Positions 24,371 through 31,110 of a stretch of DNA of 36,066 nucleotides are shown here, piece by piece. Within the stretch, counting starts at the first letter, position 1, and the number at the start of each line of letters is the position of its first letter. Location: NCBI GenBank assembly GCA_023398105.1, contig JAEWST010000045.1, forward strand, positions 1 through 36,066, in the 5' to 3' direction. A model generated the notes under the pieces. It saw only the letters and a list, made by a program, of their open reading frames with translations. It made no database searches and was not told the DNA's origin. The position numbers were made by a program, and so were the translations under genes. Origin of the DNA: Bacillota bacterium (GTDB lineage: Bacteria; Bacillota; Clostridia; Acetivibrionales; DSM-1351).

Positions 24371-26365
24371 TTATTTAGAATTAGGCAATTCTGTAATACT
24401 TCCTAATAGATACTGTTTAAATGTTGCAAAATCAATAGCATCAATTTCACCATCAACATTCAAATCTGCTGCCTTAATACCATTTTCTGCTGGGAATTCC
24501 TCAATTGCGCCTAAGAGGTACATTTTTAGCAAAGCATAGTCTGTTGCATCAATGGCCTTATCGCCGTTGAGGTCTCCTACAATTATAGTAGGTATAGCCT
24601 CTTTGGTAAATTTGAACCAGTTAAGATTAGTTAAATAACCTTCTTCCCCGATAAATTTCAAATATAGGTCATGCTTTCCACTTACCTCGCTAATATCGCA
24701 CGATACGTCATTAAAGGTCTGCCAGTCTCCAGTCACTGGAACTGGGCATGTACCTATTAAAGTACCAGTTGAACTATCAAGTCTGATTTCAATTTTTGCT
24801 TCATTAGCAGCACTTGATACTCGGGCATTAAAGCTTGTTGCACTACCGTCTTCAAAATCAATATTATTATAAACAACATAGTCTCCGTTTTCGGTATAGC
24901 CTACAGCCTCTGTTCCTTCGTCACATGTTACATTTTGAATTCCTGATTGATCGTTGTAAATTTCTGCTTCAATCTTTGAAAAGGCTGATACAGGAGTTGC
25001 TGGTACAGTAACAAATTTCCACCAGTCCATATTAAACAAAAATCCGCTACCACCTGTAAATTTCAGGTATAAATCATGTACACCAGTTGCACCACTTACT
25101 GTACAATTATTGGTAGTCCAAGTTTGCCAGCCTCCAGTACCCTTAACTGCAAGAGTTCCAACTAATTTTCCTGTAGGGCTATCAAGGCGAAGCTCAATAT
25201 TTCCCCCACTGTTTGCTGATGATACGCTTGCCTCAAAAGATATGGCATCAGTAGCACCAAAATTCACACCCTTTACCTTTATATAGTCACCATTTTCTAT
25301 ATTGCAAACATTCATTCCGCCTTCACTGCATTTTTCTGTTTCTACACCTGATTCCCAGCAAATTGTTTCAGCCTCTATTTTCAAATATGGGTTAAGAGTG
25401 CCGACTGCTGGTACACCAGTAGTAGTCATATTCATAGTAGGGATTGTACCATCAGCATTATAACTAAATTTCTCTATACATACTGAACGGTGATATCCTC
25501 CTCCATTTGGTAAAGCTCCATTATGATAGAAGAAATAAGAATTTCCTTTAAAGTCAACTACTCCTGGATGGTTTGTAAAGCTAGCGCCTTGAGTAGGCAT
25601 GATTTTACCACGATATGTCCAAGGTCCTGTTGGACTAGTGCTTGTGGAATAACCTATATGCTCGGATACAGGACCACCTGCGAATACCATATAGTATAAA
25701 CTACCACGCTTATAAAACCATGGACCTTCCTCATATGATGTTGCTCTGTCTGTCTTGCTTCTAGCTCCGAAACTAGCTACAGTTAGAGGTACTGTTACAA
25801 TGCTTCCTGAATAGGAAACCATATCTTCATTTAACTTTACATACTTAAGGGCAGGATTACCCCAATATAGATAAGCCTGTCCGTCATCATCAACAAAAAC
25901 TGTTGGGTCAATATTACCATAACCAGGTGCTATTAATGGTTTCCCAATAGCGTCCTTAAAAGGTCCTGTTGGACTATCTGAAACAGCGACTCCTATTGCT
26001 GTTCCACCACTCTTTGCAGTCAACGGAACATAGTAATAAAACTTACCATTTCTAGGAACACACTGACCTGCCCATGCATCACCTTTCGCCCAGGTGAAAT
26101 CAGTATAAGCCAATGGTGTACCATGATCAGTCCAATTCACCATGTCTTTTGACGAATAGCATTTCCAATCATTCATAGTAAAAAAGTTATTTACTATATT
26201 GTCTTCATCATGTGAGGTATATAGATAACAAGTATCTCCATAAACCATTGGAGCAGGGTCAGCAGTATAAACTGTTTGTACTATTGGGTTATCTGCATAA
26301 CATACTAATGAAAAAAGCATAGAAAAGGCTAAAGAAATAGGCAAAATCTTGCTAATTTTTTTCAT
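24371..26365 (-). CDS. GH43 glycosidase with two CBM6 modules and dockerin
   Basis: GH43 members mostly remove arabinofuranose or xylose from xylan side chains. The ATG at 26365 is chosen because GGGAGGAG lies directly upstream; an in-frame TTG at 26377 would put that site inside the gene. Residues 1-24 are a signal peptide. The propeller domain (about 27-325) has the expected acids: D36 in 'TADPAPMVYGD' (base), D153 in 'GNIDPTVFVDDDG' and E213 in 'SYEEGPWFYKR' (acid). A first CBM6 (327-452) and a second (461-587) follow, then a dockerin (597-657). The two CBM6 copies are quite different. The first has L404 where the others have the first cysteine of a conserved pair, leaving C421 without its usual partner. 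Whether it is an arabinofuranosidase or a xylosidase cannot be told from sequence alone. Confidence 0.88.
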   Translation of the reverse strand: MKKISKILPISLAFSMLFSLVCYADNPIVQTVYTADPAPMVYGDTCYLYTSHDEDNIVNNFFTMNDWKCYSSKDMVNWTDHGTPLAYTDFTWAKGDAWAGQCVPRNGKFYYYVPLTAKSGGTAIGVAVSDSPTGPFKDAIGKPLIAPGYGNIDPTVFVDDDGQAYLYWGNPALKYVKLNEDMVSYSGSIVTVPLTVASFGARSKTDRATSYEEGPWFYKRGSLYYMVFAGGPVSEHIGYSTSTSPTGPWTYRGKIMPTQGASFTNHPGVVDFKGNSYFFYHNGALPNGGGYHRSVCIEKFSYNADGTIPTMNMTTTGVPAVGTLNPYLKIEAETICWESGVETEKCSEGGMNVCNIENGDYIKVKGVNFGATDAISFEASVSSANSGGNIELRLDSPTGKLVGTLAVKGTGGWQTWTTNNCTVSGATGVHDLYLKFTGGSGFLFNMDWWKFVTVPATPVSAFSKIEAEIYNDQSGIQNVTCDEGTEAVGYTENGDYVVYNNIDFEDGSATSFNARVSSAANEAKIEIRLDSSTGTLIGTCPVPVTGDWQTFNDVSCDISEVSGKHDLYLKFIGEEGYLTNLNWFKFTKEAIPTIIVGDLNGDKAIDATDYALLKMYLLGAIEEFPAENGIKAADLNVDGEIDAIDFATFKQYLLGSITELPNSK

Positions 26366-26426
26366 AACTCCTCCCAAATTTTATATTATTTTTAAGCTTA
26401 GATAAATTTCTATTTAAAAACGAAAT

Positions 26427-27038
26427 AGTATTATAATAAACGCTAGACATGTATACACGTCCGTACATCTTAGGGTTTGAATCATTGTAGCTATAAAGAG
26501 TAGTATCATCCAGATACGCAGTTACTTTGTTTTCTACAACCTTAATAGCAATATTATGCCATGCATTATATACTTTATTAAAATTACTAATTTTTACTCC
26601 GCCTGTGCCGCTCACTACATTTCCACTCGCTATAGAAGTACCGTTAACATGCAGATACCAACCACCATCAAACCAAAATTTCAAGATATAAGGCGTACCG
26701 TTTGTATAGTGAGAGTCACTGCCGCCCTACTGACGAGTACCGATAGCAGCATAATTATCTCCACCCTCTGTACCATTGTGTTCAAATGAAACATCAACAC
26801 TAGCCTTATAGTTTAGCCACCTGAAATCTACAATTCCTGTGATAGGGCTACCATTATTCCAAGTGCCGCCAAGACCCATAATTGACTTATCCACCTGCTG
26901 TCGCAGAACACAGTTACTCACTCCGTCTGGAAGATATGCTTCAAACATACCGTTACGATCGCTAGTATAGCGTGGAATCACACTTTTTGATCCACCTCGC
27001 ACATCTATATAGCTTTCAGTTCCGGTAATTTGTCCGCC
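26427..27038 (-). pseudogene. GH59 C-terminal (lectin-like) domain fragment, pseudogene
   Basis: This segment aligns closely with residues about 565-765 of the intact GH59 protein encoded at 31111-34473: 'GGQITGTESYIDVRGGSKSVIPRY', 'QQVDKSIMGLGGTWNNGSPIT', 'FWFDGGWYLHVNGTSIASGNVV' and 'VYMSSVYYNT'. No catalytic GH59 part is present. One nonsense codon, TAG at 26727-26729, stands where the intact copy has CAG ('GARQQGGSD'). Apart from that the frame is open, without frameshifts. After 'YYNT' the match stops and the frame runs into the GH43 leader. The start is fused in frame to an esterase fragment. It lies between two intact genes and has no start or signal peptide of its own. Confidence 0.85.
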
Positions 27039-27213
27039 TAATCCTATTACAGCTGGATGAAGAGGTGGAAATGCTAAGTCTCACTGATCTGTTACTCTAT
27101 CAAGCTCAGAGTTATTGTCGTACCCTAAAACAAGCACGAAAGGGTCTTCCACTTTATCAGATGCTTGAGACTTAGCATATCCTGCCCTATTGGATTGACC
27201 TAACTGTAGAAAA
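27033..27213 (-). pseudogene. SASA/CE6-like acetyl esterase N-terminal fragment, pseudogene
   Basis: In the same frame as the GH59 fragment, the upstream part reads 'FLQLGQSNRAGYAKSQASDK', then 'VEDPFVLVLGYDNNSELDRV', then 'TDQ*DLAFPPLHPAVIGLGG'. The GQSN block with the nucleophile serine, the strand 'VLVLGYD', and the '(W)-A-PLHPAV-G-G' block are in the order seen in SASA-domain carbohydrate esterases, including CE6 acetylxylan esterases. A TGA stands where a tryptophan codon (TGG) is expected, so one base change explains the stop. The fragment starts about 25 bp after the stop codon of the CE1-CBM6 gene. The family call rests on motif recall, not on a search. Confidence 0.65.
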
Positions 27214-27236
27214 CAATGAAACTTACTTTCTTATGA

Positions 27237-28721
27237 TTATTCTCCAGGGAAAGTATTTATCATTCCAAGCAGATATTGTTTCATAAGTGCAAAATCAAGT
27301 GCATCTACCGAACCGCTACCGTCTAAATCAGCCGATGCCTCATTATCAATTGCTTCTCCAAGTAGATTCTTCTTTATCAACATTAAATCTAATGAATCTA
27401 TTGAATTATCAGAATTTATATCACCTAATTTACCCGGAATAACAACACTTCCTTTAGTAAATGTAAACCAATCCAAATTAAATAAGTAATCGCTATCCCC
27501 TGTAAATTTCAGATATACGTCATGCTCTCCAGTAACTCCACTGACATTACAGGATACATCAGTCCATGTTTTCCATCCGCCTGTATTAGAAACGGCACAA
27601 GTTCCTATTAATGTTCCTGTCAGACTATCCAAACGAATTTCTATATTTCCGCCAGTTGATTCACTTCCTGCACTTGCTTGGAATTTTGTAGCACCACTAC
27701 CGAAATCAACTTTTTGGTAAACTGTATAATCTCCGTTTTGGATATAACCTATATTACTACCGTTGTCATCAGTATTAGCTTCAATCTCAACTCCTGATTG
27801 CTGGTTGAAACTCTCTGCTTCTATTTTTGTAAATGCTGATATAGGTTCAGGAGGTATAACTGGGCCATTTTCTGTAAATCCTTTTTCACATACCATCTGT
27901 GAATAATTCCATAAACTCTGCTTCCACACATTCCAATCATGTCCTCCATTCTGAATGCGGAAATATGTATAAGGAATACTTTGAGAATTACAGAAATTAG
28001 CTACTCTGTCACCATTACTTATAAGATTATCACTTGTACCACATGAAATGAACAAGAATTTCAAATTCTGCTTAGCTGCTGCCCCATTATTAGGGAATAA
28101 CTGGTTAACTTGCATTGTATTAGGTGCTGCTGAAAACGCTCCAACGTATGGGAACTTGTCCAAATTTGGCAGTCCAATGTTGAAGGATTGTCCGCCACCC
28201 ATTGAAAGACCGCACACTGTCCTATTTTTAGCATCAGTGCTAACTGAATAGTTTGATTCTACGTATGGTATAAGAGAATCAATCAAATCTCTTGTGAAAT
28301 TTGTCCAACCATCAGATACACCAGTTCCTGTTGCGTTACCGTTTGGTAATACGCAAATAAATGGTTGAATTTTACCCTCAGCGATTAGATTATCAAGGAT
28401 TACATGGGGTGCTCCGTTTTGGTACCACTCGTCTTCATTTCCTCCAATACCGTGTAATAAATACATAACGCTGTATTTATTACTTGTTGAATAATTTGGT
28501 GGCAAGTAAATTCTAGCCCTCCTAGTACTGTTTGTTGCCTTGGACTGATAGCTAATATAGCTAACTTGACCATGTGGTACACTCTTTACTTGGTCATATC
28601 CTGACGGCGGTGTACTTGGGAGTGTTGCTGCTTGAACCTGATACACAGGTACTGCAGTAGCAAGTAATGCAAGACTGAATAATACTGGTACAACTTTCTT
28701 AACTAACGTTCTTAGTTTCAT
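27237..28721 (-). CDS. CE1 esterase (feruloyl or acetylxylan esterase) with CBM6 and dockerin
   Basis: CE1 enzymes hydrolyse ferulate or acetate esters on xylan. Residues 1-31 are a signal peptide ending VQA. The alpha/beta-hydrolase domain (about 33-288) has the triad S173 in 'CGLSMGGGQS', D231 in 'GTSDNL' and H261 in 'GGHDWNVWK', and 'YLLHGIGGNEDEW' (88-99) near the oxyanion region. A CBM6 follows at 296-421 and a dockerin at 430-485. GAGAGGGG precedes the ATG. The catalytic part is a paralogue of the CE1 encoded at 29876-30973, which lacks a CBM6. The domain resembles the feruloyl esterase domains of clostridial xylanases, so feruloyl esterase is my first choice. Confidence 0.88.
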   Translation of the reverse strand: MKLRTLVKKVVPVLFSLALLATAVPVYQVQAATLPSTPPSGYDQVKSVPHGQVSYISYQSKATNSTRRARIYLPPNYSTSNKYSVMYLLHGIGGNEDEWYQNGAPHVILDNLIAEGKIQPFICVLPNGNATGTGVSDGWTNFTRDLIDSLIPYVESNYSVSTDAKNRTVCGLSMGGGQSFNIGLPNLDKFPYVGAFSAAPNTMQVNQLFPNNGAAAKQNLKFLFISCGTSDNLISNGDRVANFCNSQSIPYTYFRIQNGGHDWNVWKQSLWNYSQMVCEKGFTENGPVIPPEPISAFTKIEAESFNQQSGVEIEANTDDNGSNIGYIQNGDYTVYQKVDFGSGATKFQASAGSESTGGNIEIRLDSLTGTLIGTCAVSNTGGWKTWTDVSCNVSGVTGEHDVYLKFTGDSDYLFNLDWFTFTKGSVVIPGKLGDINSDNSIDSLDLMLIKKNLLGEAIDNEASADLDGSGSVDALDFALMKQYLLGMINTFPGE

Positions 28722-28819
28722 TTTTTAATTTCCCCTCTCTTATTATATTATTTACTCAACTTTTCCAGTTATAAATCGTAGGTGTTAAAACTTATCAAAT
28801 GAACAAACGCTACTTAGTA

Positions 28820-28844
28820 GTAATTGCTAGTTCCTAGCAATTAC
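28820..28844. promoter_or_regulatory. Perfect 11-bp inverted repeat upstream of the CE1-CBM6 gene
   Basis: GTAATTGCTAG (28820-28830) and CTAGCAATTAC (28834-28844) flank a 3-base centre, about 100 bp upstream of the start codon. No U-run follows on either strand. It could be an operator or an mRNA stem. The 280-bp gap 28722-29001 holds this repeat and the one at 28928, and no gene. Confidence 0.5.
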
Positions 28845-28927
28845 AAATTCAAGCAACTATTTCGGCAACAAACCCTTGATAGGATTGAACACCGATAGAT
28901 TTATATGTAGGAAAGTTGAGTTATTTA

Positions 28928-28948
28928 ACTGTTAAATTATTTAACAGT
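28928..28948. promoter_or_regulatory. Perfect 10-bp inverted repeat with single-base centre
   Basis: ACTGTTAAAT and ATTTAACAGT flank one T. The overlapping TTTAAC-T-GTTAAA forms a second, alternative dyad. The tight dyad with a one-base centre looks more like a protein-binding operator than a hairpin. It lies between the CBM6-dockerin remnant and the CE1-CBM6 gene. Confidence 0.45.
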
Positions 28949-29001
28949 AAACCTATCATATACCACATCTGCCTACGTGTTACTTAACATATTATATTAG
29001 C

Positions 29002-29610
29002 TTATGTCTGGTAAGGTAATCCCAAAATGTCACCTAGCAAGTACTTTTTAAAAATAGCAAAATCTAGTGCATCTATTGCACCGTCAACATTCAAATCTGC
29101 TGCCTTAATGCCATTTTCTACAGGAAATTCCTCAATTGATCCAAGAAGATACATTTTCAATAAGGCATAGTCTGTTGAATCAATAGCTTTATCTCCATTG
29201 AGATCTCCAACCAAAGCATTAGCTGCCTTGCTAAACTTCCACCAATTAATATTCATAAGATATCCGCTTTCACCGGTAAATTTTATGTATAAATCATGCT
29301 CACCAGTTACTCTGCTAACACTACATGAACTTGTGACCCAATTATTCTGCCAATCACCAGTACTAGCAACTTCACAAGTTCCAATCAGTGTTCCTGTCAG
29401 ACTATCTAAACGCAATTCTATATTTCCTCCGTTAGTTGCAGATGCTACCCTTGCATCAAAAGCTGTTGCACCGTCTCCAAAATCAATTTTCTTATAAACA
29501 ACATAATCACCATCTTCTATAAATGCTACATCTAGTCCCTCATTAGTATCTAAACATGCTTCGGTTTCGATTCCTAATTGGCTATCGAAGCTCTCTGCTT
29601 CTATTGTTGA
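29002..29610 (-). pseudogene. CBM6-dockerin remnant lacking its catalytic domain
   Basis: The frame encodes a complete CBM6 ('STIEAESFDSQLG', 'FIEDGDYVVYKKIDFG', 'IELRLDSLTGTLIGTC', 'NINWWKF') and a complete dockerin ('GDLNGDKAIDSTDY' and 'AADLNVDGAIDALDF'). There is no signal peptide and no catalytic domain. Homology begins at the Ser of the usual 'AFTTIEAES' entry to CBM6. Just upstream are a poly-T run and an in-frame TAG (29629-29631), then the structured element. No ATG or ribosome binding site is placed to start translation before the CBM6 core; the only candidate is a TTG inside it. The dockerin is nearly the same as that of the CE1 gene upstream, so a tandem duplication followed by loss of the 5' part is likely. 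Confidence 0.8.
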
Positions 29611-29619
29611 TATAATTAT

Positions 29620-29760
29620 AAAAAAAATCTAAAGTCAATTACTATCGACCGATAACCGATATGCTATCGGTCGATAGTTTGGTTTTGAGGCTATGCAAAC
29701 CCAAACTGTGTTCGAAGTATACTTCGCCAAAAGGCCAAAGCTTGGAACCGTAATTGACTT
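29620..29760. other. Compact structured element with outer inverted repeat and three or more internal hairpins
   Basis: AAGTCAATTAC (29632-29642) and GTAATTGACTT (29750-29760) are a perfect 11-bp outer inverted repeat. Inside are a perfect 13-bp hairpin, CTATCGACCGATA with TATCGGTCGATAG (29642-29677); a 10-of-11-bp hairpin, GTTTGGTTTTG with CAAACCCAAAC (29677-29706); a palindrome CGAAGTATACTTCG (29713-29726); and CCAAAG/CTTGG-type pairing at 29728-29745. On the minus strand the outer stem is followed by TAGA and a run of eight T (29620-29627). It sits exactly where the CBM6-dockerin remnant loses homology. It could be a small non-autonomous mobile element, a terminator or attenuator, or a structured RNA. 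I do not recognise the family. Confidence 0.6.
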
Positions 29761-29763
29761 ATT

Positions 29764-29796
29764 AAGGAAATATAAAGAGGTAAGTATTATTTCCTT
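29764..29796. promoter_or_regulatory. Intergenic stem-loop after the CE1-dockerin gene
   Basis: AAGGAAATA (29764-29772) and TATTTCCTT (29788-29796) form a perfect 9-bp stem with a 15-base loop, directly beside the structured element. The region from here to the stop codon at 29876 shows no other clear feature. Confidence 0.5.
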
Positions 29797-29875
29797 GTTA
29801 AAATAAATATATATTCACAAACATAAGTTTATGAGATACCTGTGTCATTGTTACAAGCAAATAGGGTTCATTCCC

Positions 29876-30973
29876 TTAATTAGAAATGGGTAATTTCGAA
29901 ATATCACCCAGCAAGTACTTTTTAAAAATAGCAAAATCTAGTGCATCTATTTCACCGTCTTCATTTAAATCTGCTGCCTTAATGCCATTCTCCACAGGAA
30001 ATTCCTCAATTGATCCAAGTAGATACATTTTCAATAAAGCATAGTCTGTTGAATCTATGCTCTTGTCACCATTTAAATCCCCTGCAGTTGTAGGGGTAGT
30101 TTGTCCATAATCTGTAAATCCATTAGCACATGCCATTTGTGCAAAGTTCCACAGACTAGGTTTCCAAACAGTCCAGTCATGACCTCTTCCAGGAATGAGG
30201 AAATATGTGTGTAGGATACCATATTGTTTACAAGAATTAACTATACTTTCACTGAATCCCATACTATCATTTGTTCCAATACATATAAATAAAAGTTTGT
30301 TCTGCTGTTTAGTAGCTGCAGGATCAGGGAAAAAATTAGTATTTGTAATAGAAGCAGGACCTCCTGGAGAGAATCCTCCCACATATGCGAATTGGTTCAA
30401 ATTCGTCAAACCAAAATTGATTGATTGTGCACCACCTAGTGATAGTCCAGCAAGTGCTCTATGAAGTCTGTCAGTATAAACGGAATATTTAGATTCAACA
30501 TAAGGTATAAGGCTATTCAGCAAATCATTTTTGAAATTCAAATACCCATCGGATATTCCTGCTCCTGTTGCATTTGCACTAGGTATTACAACAACGAACG
30601 GTTCAATTTTACCAGAAGCAATAAGATTATCTAGAATGACATTGGCTGAACCTCCACCGCTATACCAGTCATTCTCGTTTCCACCGTAACCATGCAATAA
30701 GTATAGAACGCTGTATTTATTATTTGTTGAATATCCTGGTGGAAGGTAAATTCTTGCATTCCTCTGGCTATTTGTTGCTTTTGAGAAATAGGAAAAAGTT
30801 GTGACTTGCCCGTGCGGAATGTTATTCTGGACTTGATCAAATCCTGTCTGTGGTAATACTGGCAGAGTTTCTGCCTTTACTGGACATACTGGAATAACGC
30901 AAAGTAATGCGAAGCTTAAAAATGCTGCTGCTATTTTATTGCCTGTTTTATTCATTAAAACTCTTAATTCCAT
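29876..30973 (-). CDS. CE1 esterase (feruloyl or acetylxylan esterase) with dockerin, no CBM6
   Basis: Residues 1-35 form a signal peptide with a long basic start. AAGGAGAAG lies about seven bases before the first ATG, which favours it over the Met at residue 7. The alpha/beta-hydrolase domain (about 38-288) carries S178 in 'AGLSLGGAQS', D236 in 'GTNDSM' and H265 in 'GRGHDWTVWK', with 'YLLHGYGGNENDW' at 91-103. A short Thr/Pro linker leads straight to a dockerin at about 297-357. It is one of the few enzymes here without a CBM6. It would remove ferulate or acetate from xylan as part of the cellulosome. It is a paralogue of the CE1-CBM6 protein at 27237-28721, and its dockerin is nearly the same as that of the remnant immediately downstream. 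Confidence 0.87.
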   Translation of the reverse strand: MELRVLMNKTGNKIAAAFLSFALLCVIPVCPVKAETLPVLPQTGFDQVQNNIPHGQVTTFSYFSKATNSQRNARIYLPPGYSTNNKYSVLYLLHGYGGNENDWYSGGGSANVILDNLIASGKIEPFVVVIPSANATGAGISDGYLNFKNDLLNSLIPYVESKYSVYTDRLHRALAGLSLGGAQSINFGLTNLNQFAYVGGFSPGGPASITNTNFFPDPAATKQQNKLLFICIGTNDSMGFSESIVNSCKQYGILHTYFLIPGRGHDWTVWKPSLWNFAQMACANGFTDYGQTTPTTAGDLNGDKSIDSTDYALLKMYLLGSIEEFPVENGIKAADLNEDGEIDALDFAIFKKYLLGDISKLPISN

Positions 30974-31065
30974 TTTCTCTTCTCCTTTTCACTTATTTGC
31001 TTTTCATAAATCTACAAAATGAGTTAAATCCATAATTTCATCTTTTTAGTGAGTACCATTAGTCA

Positions 31066-31084
31066 AGTAATACTGCGTATTACT
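31066..31084. promoter_or_regulatory. Perfect 8-bp inverted repeat between the GH59 and CE1 genes
   Basis: AGTAATAC (31066-31073) and GTATTACT (31077-31084) flank TGC. It lies 27 bp after the GH59 stop codon. The arm sequence resembles the AGTATTA core of the stem-loops after GH10 and GH27. No U-run follows. Confidence 0.45.
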
Positions 31085-31110
31085 GTAAACAATTTTATAG
31101 TTACCTATCT

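Noticed and set aside
26366..26377. TTG start for the GH43 gene at 26377
   Set aside because: The codons between would contain the Shine-Dalgarno itself. The ATG at 26365 is followed by a normal signal peptide.
26352..27002. Two separate small genes in the fossil region
   Set aside because: Both are pieces of the same frame split by a TAG that replaces a CAG, and together they align with one continuous part of the intact GH59 protein.
29632..29760. IS630/Tc1-type MITE inserted at TA
   Set aside because: The left side has TA next to the repeat, but the right side reads AT after the full arm, so a clean TA target duplication is not shown. Kept only as an unclassified element.
29632..29760. 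Integron attC site
   Set aside because: The outer arms lack the conserved core (GTTRRRY/RYYYAAC) and no integrase is in view.
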